Of a stretch of DNA of 64,000 bases, positions 1-10,879 are shown in pieces. The notes beneath the pieces were generated by a model. That model was not told where the DNA came from. It made no database searches and saw only the letters and a program-made list of their open reading frames with translations. Position 1 is the stretch's first letter. Each line of letters starts with the position of its first letter. A program made the translations under genes and the position numbers. Source of the stretch: Dermanyssus gallinae (Eukaryota > Arthropoda > Arachnida > Mesostigmata > Dermanyssidae); NCBI GenBank assembly GCA_003439945.1, contig QVRM01001404.1, forward strand, positions 1 to 64,000, given 5' to 3'.

Positions 1-22
1 ACATATCATAAAATCCACTTAC

Positions 23-71
23 CAGAAGCTCCCAGTCAGTGTCATTTACGAGCACAAGAATTCCTGGCCGT
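23..71 (-). CDS. URM1: URM1 exon 3 (codons 70-86)
   Basis: The 49-nt exon has acceptor TTTCAG and donor GTAAGT. It encodes RPGILVLVNDTDWELL, the most conserved block of the family. The next exon (GELDY... to the Gly-Gly end) is outside the window. Confidence 0.94.
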
Positions 72-2188
72 CTGAAATAAAACAAAACAAAAAATATTAA
101 AGTCAGCCAACATGATAGGATGTGGTAACATTCGGAACGCAATTACATTGCCGATTATCGTACCATACGTAAACTATTAGAGATGACGCCTTTATCTTGT
201 GTGGAGGTGTGCAAACATTACTACTCCTTGTGTTCAGAGTCGTAATGCCCCTACGTTCTCCAGATACATTTTTTGTGTGGCTAAACACCTTATAATGGAA
301 GTACTGCCATTTTTTCCTTCGCCGTTCTTTCTTCAAATACGACGGTTATCCGGTGGAGCAATGGGTGAACAAATGGCGTCTCACTTTTAAGTACTCGCAC
401 TCGCTAAACACATTCCGTTCGCTTCGCAATCGTTCATCACTAATATAGTGACATCAAAGTTACAACGGCAGTTAACGAATCGTAGTCAGCATCGGCATAT
501 CGCTCCTGACGTACATTCAATAACATTAATACGTTTCACTGCGTACAACAACGCGCATTACTAATGTTCGTACGCAATGGCGCAAAACAATAATCTCCAA
601 TCTGCTTGTGCTGCCGACTATGGTTTCGGTATTTCTCATCTTTAGCATTCATTTCGCATTACCGAGCCACTCCATAAATTGGTTTTCATGGTTTCCAATT
701 TAGACAAGGTGAACGCCGGAGTGGATTGTAATCGACCATGATCAAACTAAAAAAAAACACGGGGAGTACAGATGTCTCAATAAAAATAGATGGTGAATTG
801 CCATCCAACCTCCCCTTATATACTACTAGGAGTAAATTCCAAGTCATGTCAACCAATTCGCACACCTAGCCTGGTGACAAAAATCTTATTGCCGCGGTGC
901 CGCGTTTTCTGGGTAACCGTGCACGTAAAAAATAATCGAGTGCCTCCTGTCGTTATCATAGTTGGTTCCGTCGTCCTGACGGAGGGACGTTCGACGGTCT
1001 TTGAGGTCCTGGCATCTTCCTCATCCACTGTTTGGTCTTACTTGGCCTCCTTACTGCTCATCGCTGACTGCCACTATCCTGTAGTTCTGAACACACGTAA
1101 CGCCCGGTCTTAATTGTTACCAACCTCCTTTATGCGTTAAATAAAAGGAAGGCTTAAACGTATTTAAATAGGCACCTGGTCTATCAAATGTAATGGTTTT
1201 ATAGAAACTATGATCTAAAGCATATTGAAATGGCATGCCATTATTACAAGGCAGTTCACGACCCTTGGAGCCGGTTTAGACTCAAAGCGATCGGTTTGCA
1301 TCCGAGAGTTACTGGGTTCGAAATCAGAAAGAGGAACTTAGGAACACGCTGCTTGCCTGTCCTCCTAATTTATCTAAAAAACATTCTCAAAGTAGAAAAA
1401 GAAAAATAGCGGGAATAATGAATGCTGCGGGCACCTTCTTCGCAAATTGAAAGTTGGTCAGATAAACTCCCTATAGTAATATTCCCTAGGCCCGTTGGCC
1501 ACAGGAGACAAGGCATACGATATACATTATGTGGCAACGAATTCATATTGCCCTAATGTCATGGTTCTTTCGAGAACTATCAAGGCCTACTACGCAATGG
1601 ATAGGTGTCTGCGCAGTGATTCCGGACCGATTGGTTGACGCCCCGGGTCTCGCCTAGTCAACCTAAGGGTGCCGCTTGGTATGTCTGCTGTCCTTGGCTT
1701 AATAGGCATGATGTCAAGAGGACCCCCTAACATCAGCCAGCCTGTAACAAATAATCTCGCGTAAAGCCTTAAATGAGACCTAATAGACTATTTATTCACC
1801 TTTGTAGAGTAATGTTCATTTCGATTAGGGCATTCTTACTTGTCTGACCATATTATTTTCCCACTTCCGCTAGCTCTACTCTTCTTGTTGTGATCTACAT
1901 ACTATTCCTTCTAAAAGCTATGTTAGTATGAAGCATTGAACACTTAAGAGATCTCGAGTGACAGCTGTCGCATTAGTAAAAAATGCGCTAGATATTGACT
2001 TGCTGTGCCATGATGCCGAGAAAGTTCCGTAAGTGGCTCGTAGCGTGAGACTAGCTGACAAACTAGGGTTGAGGTGAAAAAATGTATGGTCCAATATCAC
2101 TAAAATGAAACGACGACCCAGATGATATATAGGGTAACTCTCGGTCATAGGCGCCTGTGATTAAAAATAGATTATCTAACAAGATTAG

Positions 2189-2257
<69 letters not shown>

Positions 2258-3161
2258 ATTATAAAGATAATATATAAACATTATTTTCTGTAAGTGATAA
2301 TATAATCCCATTTTATGTTCTGTTTACATATGGCTATACATTTTTTTAAAACTTACATCGTGCCATCCTGAATAAAAAGGTCCGGATTCCCTTTGAGGTG
2401 ATGCTTCGCAAGCCATTGTACCAGTCGGTTTATTGTCCCTAAAAGCGTCAGTAGAACAATAGAATATTGTCATTATATGGTAGCTAATATGCATTTGCAA
2501 ACAAAGATAGAATCATGCATTTCAATAACCTGCATATATGCTAGTACTAAATATATATATTTATAGAGAGAGAGAGTGCTTTACGCAACCATATAACAGG
2601 TGAACTGTTCTGTCGCCGCACAGGAGGGTTTGGCACACGTTGTTAAACACGACAAAAATCACACAAGATAGGTTAAATGCATACAATCACGACATATGAA
2701 CGACTGTACAGTATCGAGCATATTCAGTAAAATTCACGGTCTTTACAACGACAGAACTTCCCGTTCAATGACCCTAACAGATTCTACAATGATAATAAAT
2801 CATTATAATTATTTAAAAAAAAAACATATATATAATATAACATAATATATGTATATATATATATATATATATATAATTCTTAAGTACGTCTTAGAATTAT
2901 GGCACAGATCTAAACATTTGGCAATTTAACAATACCATTGTTAAACAATAGCGTATGGCAATACTATATAATAATAACTATGATTACTAATGTAAGTGAA
3001 CGATGCCAAGATGTTTATATAGAAGCGCACGCACAGGGTTTTTTGTTGTCGCCGTCGTCGTCGTCGTCGTCGGCTTTCGGAGGCAGAGAGATGTCGCGCT
3101 TTTTCTTGTTTTCGAACAACAGCTCCGCTCCGCCGGCAAACTCAACGCTGATGTCGCACAT
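23..3161 (-). CDS. URM1: URM1, ubiquitin-related modifier 1 (3 exons seen, 3' end off the window)
   Basis: Urm1 is a small beta-grasp protein of the cytosol. It is activated by the E1-like enzyme Uba4/MOCS3, donates sulfur for 2-thiolation of wobble uridine in tRNAs, and can be attached to proteins. Three exons read on the minus strand: 3161-3035, 2438-2357 and 71-23. They join in consistent phases (1, then 2) through GT-AG introns with donors GTGCGT, GTAAGT and GTAAGT. The 86 visible codons carry the family blocks VEFAGGAELLF, WTINRLVQWLAKH, PDLFIQDG and RPGILVLVNDTDWELL; the codon for W43 is split by intron 1. Family members are about 100 residues, so about 20 residues, including the terminal Gly-Gly, must lie left of base 1. 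The start is the ATG at 3161, in frame and just before the first beta strand. A run of six Asp after residue 30 is unusual. Identification is firm. Confidence 0.93.
676..710. repeat. Dispersed 35-bp motif (copy 1)
   Basis: The sequence AAATTGG, a short spacer and CCAATTT, followed by TAGACAAGGT, recurs at 34039-34073 with one base difference. The core is a small hairpin. Both copies are followed by a looser match for about 30 more bases. It lies in the URM1 intron between exons 2 and 3. Origin unknown. Confidence 0.55.
1262..1335 (+). repeat. tRNA-like SINE head
   Basis: A B-box-like GGTTCGAAATC is at 1314-1324. Upstream, TCGG and CCGA flank the 7-base loop TTTGCAT, which would give an Ala-type anticodon TGC. 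No proper acceptor stem can be drawn, so this is read as a tRNA-derived SINE or pseudogene rather than a working tRNA. It sits in a URM1 intron. Confidence 0.4.
1430..1760 (+). repeat. Dispersed repeat, family 1, copy A (in URM1 intron)
   Basis: The stretch shares ordered blocks with 51495-51815: AAGTT.GTCAGAT near the left, GGGAGACAAG/GGAGACAAGG.CATAC, GATTGGTTGACGC against GATTGGTTAACGC, and GGCATGATG...GACCCCCT against AGCATGATG...ATACCCCCTA. Similarity is diverged but collinear over about 300 bases. It looks like an old short interspersed element; no coding potential is visible. Confidence 0.5.
2191..2255. repeat. (AT)n microsatellite
   Basis: Uninterrupted AT dinucleotide run of about 65 bases inside the URM1 intron between exons 1 and 2. 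Confidence 0.95.
2357..2438 (-). CDS. URM1: URM1 exon 2 (codons 43-70)
   Basis: The exon has acceptor TTTTAG at its upstream side and donor GTAAGT. It encodes TINRLVQWLAKHHLKGNPDL then FIQDGT and two bases of codon 70. This matches the central helix and FIQG-type strand of Urm1. Confidence 0.93.
3035..3161 (-). CDS. URM1: URM1 exon 1 (codons 1-42 plus 1 nt)
   Basis: The exon runs from ATG at 3161 to the donor GTGCGT at 3034. It encodes MCDISVEFAGGAELLF and a basic stretch, then an acidic insert of six Asp coded by a GAC (plus-strand GTC) repeat, ending KKP plus one base. The donor choice is set by exon 2, which must supply GG to give the conserved Trp. Confidence 0.92.
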
Positions 3162-3934
3162 CTCATGCCGGTCTGGTGTCGCCTGTCTGTAGGATGCGAT
3201 GACTCGGCTCAGCTGACTAACTTAGTAGTATCTTCGGTTAGTACTTGGCACTGGCGCTTGCATTGATGAAGAACTTCCACCCACACTACTGCACTGAGAT
3301 ACTTCTTCACTCAGCGACATCGAGCTACGTTCGATCGAGTGGCGGACCGACCCTCCAGACAACAGGCACCGCCTATCCATCCATTCTCTCGATTTAACTA
3401 TCCATCCATCCATTGTAGTCAGTCGAGGCGGCTCCTACAATATATATATATATATATATATATATGGCTTCGTTTACCGTTCATACAAGGTGAATTCCTA
3501 ATTTAAATCGCTTCTTCACATCCAACTTGTCAAAAAATTTCTTTTTGTTGTTCTTCTTCCTCAAACTTCAAAAAGGCGCTATTGCGGGTGAACGAGTTGT
3601 TCCGTAGGGAACCGAAAATCGGAACTATACTCATGCTGGGTTGCGAACAATTTGCATCAAATAGGTCTCCTTTTCTAATTCCCTCCGCCCCCTAGTCGCA
3701 CCTTCTCAATTCCATTGAAGATTCGGTGAACAATTTTTACTACTCCTTGAATTAAGGCGACGTAATCTTGCAAAATTTTGTAAACCCTATTATTAACATA
3801 TTATGGAAAAATTGCAGCTGCATAGGAACATCTTAGGTGCGAGTACCGCAAATATTTGTCCTGTATTCTGTCCACCAATTTTCTTTATCTAACAGATAGA
3901 GCTCCTACGCCAGGAAGCAGTACATGGGTTTAGG
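3162..3934. other. URM1 upstream region, nothing else recognised
   Basis: The first 250 bases upstream of the URM1 start are GC-richer than what follows and probably hold its 5' UTR and promoter. A 63-codon minus-strand ORF (3222-3413, Ser-rich) is open but has no recognisable family. A short AT run is at 3440-3464. No TATA box can be argued for. Confidence 0.3.
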
Positions 3935-3997
3935 AAGACCAGGAGATTTATGAGGGCAAGCGTTGTATACGCTTGCCCTCATAAATCTCCTGGTCTT
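3935..3997. repeat. Perfect hairpin, 29-bp arms
   Basis: Arms 3935-3963 and 3969-3997 are exact reverse complements around a 5-base loop (TGTAT). The arm begins AAGACCAGGAGATTTATGAG. Neither flank looks like a transposon end. Confidence 0.9.
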
Positions 3998-4950
3998 AGA
4001 CTTTGCTAAGATGAAGTAACGAAAAATTGTGTTTCACAACGACGCAATGAAGCCTCCACTAATTTGGGAATGCGCGGACTTGAATCAAAACTACAGCAGC
4101 AAAAATGTAAATTTTTAAATAATGTGTATACTCAAAATCAAATGGGCCATATTTTAGTACAATACACTTGGTGGGGTGAGAAGCATACTATTGTCACTAC
4201 ACCGCCGTCAACACCAGATGGGTAAAAGGGTATAATATTCACTCTAAGAAAGTTTTAAATAATTAGCTCACAGAGAAGTAAAACTAAATATAATTTGCAT
4301 ATTGAACGTGTTTGACGTTTGGCAGAAGGTTTCTGATTATAAAACGTATATAGAAGAAGAAAGGATAGATGTATATTTGTTAAATATACCGTGACTGGCT
4401 CTAAGGAGCTGTGTCATAGTTGTGGGCATGAAATTGTATATTCATTTATTTGTTTTGATAGAAACGTTTCGGGTTCTTCAGAGCAAGTATTGTTGCACCT
4501 GTACACAAGAAGGGCCACGAGGTTGAAGTTGTTACTTATTGTTTCGAGCTGAACAATGACAATAGGTTTCTGGAAACGGGATACACATTACATATGTGTG
4601 TGTATGCCTTCTTAAAACGCTACTGTAATTCTCTCCAGCGTGGACTTGTATTTTTTCGATCCAGGTGTAGCCAGCTTACATAAATGGCACAGCACAGGGC
4701 CTGTCTGATCAAGCAGTGAGAGACGAAAACTGTTAGTGGTCTTGCCCTGTGATGCCAATGAAGTCTTCATTCAAATACATGAGTTTGTGAGTAAAGACGC
4801 AATCTTCACTCACAAACGAGTTGATTGAGACTCGATACCGATCTTGTTGCCATATTACCACGAAACATCTTTCTCTTAAGGACCTCGGGACGAACCGAAA
4901 AGCTGGGACTGTTCGTTAACACTACCTCAACCCCTTAACTTATCCTTAAT
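3998..4950. other. Intergenic, no gene recognised
   Basis: The stretch is AT-rich and without a credible exon. A 10-bp inverted repeat (4783-4792 with 4808-4817) is the only structure seen. Confidence 0.4.
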
Positions 4951-4954
4951 ATAG

Positions 4955-5888
4955 ATGCGTCAGCAGAGGACACGTCACGGTTTGTACCAGATATTTCCGT
5001 TTAGTGAAGGATCGCGGCAAAATCCTTTATCATGTTCCAGCTATGAGTGTCGTACAATAATGCCTGCGCCATTTGCTTGCATGCTAAAGGGAGTTCCTAG
5101 TGCAAGAGCCTGCTGCGCCCTGTCTGCGGTGAACGGCGCGCATATTTCGAAAGTGCGCTTGAGGTCACAGAAAGTGCATACTGGCCACGGAGCCCGTCCG
5201 ATACAATGCGGGTACTTTCTAAGGGTGCCGTGGCTCGTAAGAAGCTTGAGCCAGCGGATAGGACAGTGATCCCTCCCGTATTTGAACCACGCTGTATCGG
5301 TAGAGTCGACTTGGTTTTTGTAACGGCTTTCGTCTCGTCCGCAGCTGCCGGCGACGGTTTACAATGTGCGCCGGTCTTGTTTTTGTCGGTCTGCGGATCT
5401 AGCTTGTTTTCCGTTAGATTGTCCTCCGTTTCATTTATCAAGATACTTTAAAGACTTCTTTCGCTATGATCAATTTTGTTGGGCCTTTTCTTGATGACAC
5501 CGGTTGATACTGAGGTATTCGGAGGTTGTTGGTATTTGCCTCCTAGCTTGGTTGTTTTCTGTAAGGGGGTGTCTTTACTATCAATTGCAATTCTACAACG
5601 ACTGCACAGCCATTTCATGATCGCATTTTCCCGCAGCACTTTTCGTAGACGCGCGCCGCTTTGGGTGCAGTTTATGTCTCGTAGGCACTCATCAACTTTG
5701 AGGGGAATTCACGAGAGGAAGTAAGGTTTTTTAGTGGGTAAACCCTGACTAACGGGGGGTAAACCCTGACACTACCCAGACCATCGGGTGCTGCTTATTG
5801 CATCCAGTAATACCATCAACTGGGTGTGCGTAACGCATTTTTCCTGAACCTCTCTATCTCAAAAAAAAAGAAAAAAAGAAAAAAAAAA
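4955..5888 (+). mobile_element. 3' end of a non-LTR retrotransposon with A-rich tail
   Basis: The stretch ends in an A-rich tract (5859-5888, A runs broken by single G) on the plus strand, as left by target-primed reverse transcription. Just upstream, 5728-5830 has the GTTTTTTAGTGGGTAAACCC motif and a following stem-rich segment. The same CTTAGTGGGTA-type motif occurs behind the R1-like RT remnant at 22475-22490, which suggests an R1-like relative. ORFs at 4955-5269 and 5476-5724 are open but not recognised; they may be degraded coding sequence of the element. The 5' limit is arbitrary. Confidence 0.45.
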
Positions 5889-5993
5889 TGGCACTCATCA
5901 TGGTAGCACTGGTCACAGCCAGAACACTTTACACCTCTGATGGGCCTGTTCATATTCTTGTTGTGTCTGGGCAAGTTTAGGTGGACACACGAC

Positions 5994-6310
5994 TGTCGGA
6001 GCTAGGCGCCACATGCTGGCGAACGTGCAGTAGAGAGAGTAGATAGGAATAGGTACGAAAAACGTGCAGACGATTCGATCGAAGCGTCTACTTAAACCGA
6101 GGCGAATCGACCGCATTCGAGAATAACCTCTGAGCGACAATAAATACCGCTGACACAGAGTGCAGTGACACACAGAAGTGACACACTACAGGTGATCGCA
6201 GGCGATCGTGTTTTCTCTTCGTACTCGACTAGGCCTAAGTTTAATAGACTAAGTCAATAAGTCAGTGTGTACAGTTCAAGTACATAATAGTGGTGACGAA
6301 GATGGGATGG
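5994..6310 (+). mobile_element. Possible solo LTR plus primer-binding site of a Ty3/gypsy element
   Basis: The stretch starts TGTCGGAGC and reaches a CA at about 6284. It contains an AATAAA at 6140 and is followed at 6291 by TGGTGACGAAGATGGGA, which resembles the primer-binding region found after 5' LTRs of gypsy-type elements. No gag-pol reading frame follows, so it is a solo LTR or a broken end. Not confirmed by a second LTR in this window. Confidence 0.35.
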
Positions 6311-6728
6311 TCGTAACTAGTACATTCGTACGTCTAAGTTCAGGTACATATTAATTCCTGTCACATTGGGCGCACCGTTTTGTCTCGTTTTTGTTGTCGC
6401 TATGTTCGTTAAACCCTTTGCTGTTGTATACTGCCATTTTCTTCCTTAGCACCAGACAGTGTCCACCGACGCGCTTCTGCCTAGTGACACAGAAACGCAT
6501 TGTATGTAGAATGTCTTCTCAATACACCGAATTGACCACAGCACGAAAGTTGAATAAAAGTTGCACGATTTTCGGGAACTCGATCCGAACGTGAACGCTT
6601 ACGGCGACCGCTAGCAGACGACTTCTAAGATAGGGCGTTTTGATGTCAAATAGGATTGTCAGGTAGCACTCGTTTCGGAGCGAGTATCTTTCTGGGTTTC
6701 GACTATAGTTAAAAGACATTGAATTGCG
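6311..6728. other. Intergenic, no gene recognised
   Basis: Short ORFs only, none resembling a family. Nothing further seen. Confidence 0.4.
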
Positions 6729-7080
6729 TCATGACCTAAATGGCCTGAGCCAAAGCCGTGCAGGTACACCGAGATTGCTTTTCTCGTTCAGTATCTTCTC
6801 CATTCGCATATGTATAGCACGTTTGACCGTCCTGGAGAGACTAGGCTGGATGCTAATGGGTATATAAGCAGAGGGGTCATTTTGAGGAGATACGGTCTTA
6901 GGGATCAGGACAAATGGGCCTCCTTCCAGCAGTCGGTGAAGTGCCTGATCGCCGAATGGCCTCGACCATTTCATTAAGGTGGGTTGTTCGGGTTTCAAGG
7001 CCAAGTATGTAATATATGTCTTTAGAAGCGGCAAACTGTAGTGCCAACTCCAACGACGGGGCAGACTTATTTAGGTTCAT
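6729..7080 (-). mobile_element. Reverse transcriptase remnant (fingers region), frameshifted
   Basis: Two minus-strand frames are needed. One reads NLNKSAPSLELALQFAASKD (7080 downward), the other IPKTVSPQNDPSAYIPISIQ followed by LSRTVKRAIHMRMEKIL. The second is the IPK...RPIS...R.hk..a.Rm finger motif of non-LTR reverse transcriptases. The frame changes at about 6900-6960, so this is dead. Style agrees with the RLE-type elements whose 3' ends occur elsewhere in the window. Confidence 0.6.
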
Positions 7081-7329
7081 TTATAAAAACTCAAGATCCA
7101 TAGTTTTTGGTTGTTTTCCAGAGCGCCTTTATGCGTTGCTTGTAGGCCGGTTATTGCATAGAAGTTGCGTAGTGGCCCTCTTGGTGTCAATAGTAACAGT
7201 GCGGCAGGGCGCCGCAATCCCGCAGAACATGCTGGGCTTTCCCCCTTGTAGCACAGAAAGTTTCTTGAAGGAGGGGGGGGGGTCCAGGCTTGCGTTTATA
7301 ACTCAAAACTGAGACATTTCGAGCACTGA

Positions 7330-7760
7330 GAGACATTCACCAGCTCGTCCAGGCGACAAGAAGATCAGCCAGTATCCACGGCGAGCATAGGTGTATCCAC
7401 GGCGCTGGCGGCATACTGCAGCTTGTTGAGAGTCCCACCACGCAGAGGGAAGTCATACAGTTCCACGTCAATTTAAAAGCGTTAAGAAGTGTGGAGATGT
7501 GCGGACGATTGTCGTAAGCGAAGCCTTGTTTAATTTACTCGGTCAACTTCGCCGTAGCGTTTGGAATCGATGCCTTGCCAAGTAAAAGGTTCACCAAAGG
7601 TTGCATTAGACACTTTGTTCACCTGGATTCCTAATGCAGCCGGGTCCAGCTTAGAGCGTAGACACCGGAAAACTAACCCGGGAAACCGGAGAAACAGAGT
7701 AGCTTCGGTTTCCCCGGGCAGGGTCTGTTGCGCTATTTTGCCTCGTGACCTAGACTTCTA
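7330..7760 (-). pseudogene. Coding-looking but broken stretch
   Basis: On the minus strand short open pieces (for example FGEPFTWQGIDSKRYGEVDR near 7560-7620 and VELYDFPLRGGTLNKLQYAA near 7400-7470) read like protein but lie in different frames with stops between. No family recognised. It may be the upstream part of the retrotransposon relic at 6729-7080 or an unrelated pseudogene. Confidence 0.3.
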
Positions 7761-8934
7761 GCGTTATCTCAGAAAAGGTGGATAGACTGAATTTGAAACA
7801 TTTGCGTAGAATGTCTAAATGCACTATAATTATCTTGATTTAGTAGCCGGCACGGTCTATGTGACCTTCTTTTTCTAAGAAGGTCACAGAGCAGTAGGCT
7901 ATGCCTCTGAGAGTCGGCTGTAATGGATTTGACCCACTGAACTCCGTTAGCATTCGAGTAAATAATGTACGCACGAGTGAGGCTATCGTTTTTTTCCTCC
8001 GATAGCCTCGGAGGAAAGCCTTATATAATATATATTATATATATAATATGTATATATATATTATACTATATATATATGTTTAAGATACGCCTTGTATATG
8101 TTAGCATACGCTTTGTACATCAACATATAGCATATTACTTAGGTATTCTAAACATATGTGCGTTGGAAAGGGTCTGTTGGTCAACACACTGCCGTGGCGG
8201 AAGAAGCTTGCACTTTAAACCGCTGGATCGTTCATACACACAACACTGCTTGTGAACAACTCGAACTGAAGGGTAGGCGCAATACGTGTGAACCCAAATA
8301 TATGTTGCACAATGTCATTAAGGTTCTAAAGCTTGCGTGTTCGGATTGCTCACTAATGCGGTTACTGAGTGCGATTGTTCATACCCATTTAGGACCTCGG
8401 GTTTCTGCGTACGTTATCAGCGGATTCTCCGCAGGGGACGAAGTTTGCAGCTCAACAGTTTCATGGGGGGGGGGGGGGGGGGGGGTGTGAGTGCTGCTAG
8501 CAGCCGACTGCCCTGCAGTCAGCCTTAGAGCGCATAGGATTTACTGATGGGCCTTCCCAATTTGGGTGTACAACATCTTATAACTTTCAGAAGTAATACA
8601 CGATATGCTGTCTTGTTACTCGTCATAGAAGCTACGGAGGCCCAAATACAATTGTGTTAGAATAACGTTTAAAAAGTCACTATTATAGCCGAAGACTATT
8701 GTGTTGTGCTAAAGTGGGAGATTGAAATAACTACGTTGATAGATACTCTAGTTGATGTAGGATTCTGGATCGCCAATTAATCTACTTATTGAAGGAGTGT
8801 CGGGCAGCTTAACGATCGACGTAATTGCGACTAATATGAACTAAGCTCGTGCTTTTAGGCGAAGTCTAACAGTTCAGTCAAGGTTGGTATCCGATATTCC
8901 TGTATTCGTTATCACACGCTGATCCCGATGTCAC
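7761..8934. other. Intergenic with two short hairpins and a poly-G run
   Basis: Perfect inverted repeats are at 7861-7871/7877-7887 (11 bp) and 7979-7988/8000-8009 (10 bp). A run of 21 G is at 8465-8485. No exon recognised. Confidence 0.6.
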
Positions 8935-9520
8935 CAACCGGAAATGTGTCCGCAGCTCGACCAACCCAACCTTGCTGCTTTGAATGCGAAGAGCAACAAC
9001 ACGTCACAAAGGAATGCACAGCTAATTTTAGGTGCTTTAATTTAACATAGATAGACACTAGGGGCCATAAAGCTCCGAGAAAACAACACAAACAAAGCTA
9101 CCAGTAACGTTAAAATATTGCAAATATACCTTCGCAGAGCTTCTAGAGGATCTGGCTTCTTAATTCGCGGCCAATTCAATGACATAGAAGTCCTACTACT
9201 CTCCAATACCCTCACAACACAGCTTTTTCAACCTGGCCCCCAGTCTGGCAGCAGTTCTCTTTGATCAACGTGTTTCCCAGAAAATCATCCACCCACTTCA
9301 GTAAGGTTTTTCATTACGCACTTTTATTTAATCACCACATTCGATCTAATGGTCTACTCAGTGTATAGTTGTCCGAGCTCAACTTTGCAATAATACGAGG
9401 ACTTCTTTGAGGAACTAGACTTCAGCATGAGCTATCGCGGTCACCGGAAAGCGATTGTAGGAGGGAATTTAAATGCGGCCCACAATGATTTTCAGGAATC
9501 ATACGGCCTACCTACCGTAG
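8935..9520 (+). mobile_element. Jockey/I-type LINE relic: zinc knuckle plus endonuclease scrap
   Basis: At 8976-9017 the frame reads CFECEEQQHVTKEC, an exact C-x2-C-x4-H-x4-C zinc knuckle as in ORF1 (Gag-like) proteins of Jockey-type LINEs. About 400 bases on, at 9411-9485, another frame reads ELDFSMSYRGHRKAIVGG followed by NLNAAHNDF, matching the ...ivGGDfNA.h..w motif of apurinic-type endonucleases. In the family the motif Asp is present; here it is Asn. Stops and frameshifts lie between, so the element is dead. Confidence 0.55.
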
Positions 9521-9546
9521 AAGGACCATTCTACGGTAAGTAGGCC
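9505..9546. repeat. Hairpin, 18-bp arms, one mismatch
   Basis: Arms 9505-9522 and 9529-9546 (GGCCTAC.TACCGTAGAA type) surround a 6-base loop. Confidence 0.85.
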
Positions 9547-9733
9547 AACCTTACTTAATGCAAGTGCAATGCGACTTTTTTTTATTAAGAAAGTCCTGAG
9601 GTGACAATATTCGCGGCGCGGTGTTGTGTTTCCAAAAGTTAGGCTATCTTTAGGGCACACTGGTTTCTTTGTTTTTAGCAACTCGTACGAGTGTTACGTG
9701 TGGCCAAATTTATTTTTGTATAACCGGACCACT

Positions 9734-9734
<1 letters not shown>

Positions 9735-9787
<53 letters not shown>

Positions 9788-9797
9788 TATATATATA

Positions 9798-9865
<68 letters not shown>

Positions 9866-9870
9866 TTATT
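9735..9870. repeat. Head-to-head (TAA)n / (TTA)n microsatellite
   Basis: About 54 bases of ATA/TAA triplets are followed by a short TATATATA hinge and about 75 bases of TTA/TTATTA triplets, so the locus is self-complementary over 50 bases or more. Confidence 0.95.
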
Positions 9871-9921
9871 AATTGTGAGGTATGAACGTTTAAGCCAGGT
9901 TTATCCTGTTTTGTTTGCTTG

Positions 9922-10521
9922 TCAATTCATTGAAGCCACGTTCCCTCTACAAACGGCCAAAGACATCATCTGTCTCAAAAACATGGCCTCGCGTCGATCA
10001 CCTGTAACGTCTTCTACGCGTTTTCCGATATCTTTCAGGATTTTCGCTGTACCTGTGCTGATGGGGCCAAGTGTCTCCAATGTAATGGGCACAAAGTGGT
10101 AGCTTCTTGATAGCTCGAGATACTTCCTTCGTTTTTCAGAATCCGCGCGCTCTGCTATTCGTCCAGATTCGACTGCGCTGTGGCACAAATACGACAAGGC
10201 CGCCGTGCATAAAACCGTTACATCCCATACAAGGCTTTTTCTTTGTGACCATAGCGGGATGGTGACCTCGTCAGGTCGCAGCTCATTGCTGATATTAAGA
10301 CCATTCGGATCGGGTGTCGATGGTATCCCTGCCCTTCTAAGAGCTCTTCGCACTATGGGTTCAGCGTGTCTTGTGAGTCTGCCGGGACTTTTCAGACAGC
10401 TTAACGGGTGTAGACCGTCAAAGTCTACGGGTTGGCCCCATGGCAGACATGAGAAGGGCTGGCAGACGGGGGCGCCTATCCTTAGGGCTGACACCATGCG
10501 GAAGGAGTTTGGGTCCAGCAT
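9922..10521 (-). mobile_element. RLE-type non-LTR retrotransposon, C-terminal domain, copy 1
   Basis: An open minus-strand frame of 199 codons carries the C-terminal part of a retrotransposon polyprotein: a Cys/His finger remnant (VDFDGLHPLSC), RHAEPIVRRAL, then RPDEVTIPLWSQRKSLVWDV, which fits the PD...(D) core of a restriction-like (PD-(D/E)XK) endonuclease, and the closing ETLG...GKR.....GD.R...FLRQ...AV.RGN block. Four other copies in this window share that order. The first finger Cys pair looks damaged and no RT is attached, so the copy is 5'-truncated. Assignment of the RLE fold is by motif spacing only. Confidence 0.65.
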
Positions 10522-10879
10522 GGTGCCAAGCTGACGGGAGGGCAGCGCTTATTATTATTATTGTTCCATGTGTTTCAAAATGCTGTTTTTGAATCGGTGA
10601 ATGAACCCGTGCTGCAGCTATGTGTCTTCTCCGGTCGCAAGGTTCATGTGAATGCATCACGTCATCGGGCTAGACTCGGTTCAGCCTGATCGGGCAGAAG
10701 ACGCGGAGTTTTTTTAGCGAGGATTCGAACAATATAAACGTAGAAGTGCCACCTATATATATATATATTTTTTTTTTTCATACAAGACAATTGTATTTTT
10801 AAAGACACAAAATAAATATATTTATATATATATATAGATGCGACTGTCTTATCTGAGATAGCTCTGGCAGCTTCTCTAC

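Noticed and set aside
3222..3413. 63-codon Ser-rich minus-strand ORF upstream of URM1 as a separate gene
   Set aside because: No family, no splice support; more likely 5' UTR or promoter of URM1.
9669..9872. Ile/Tyr-rich 67-codon ORF
   Set aside because: Product of the TAA/TTA microsatellite.
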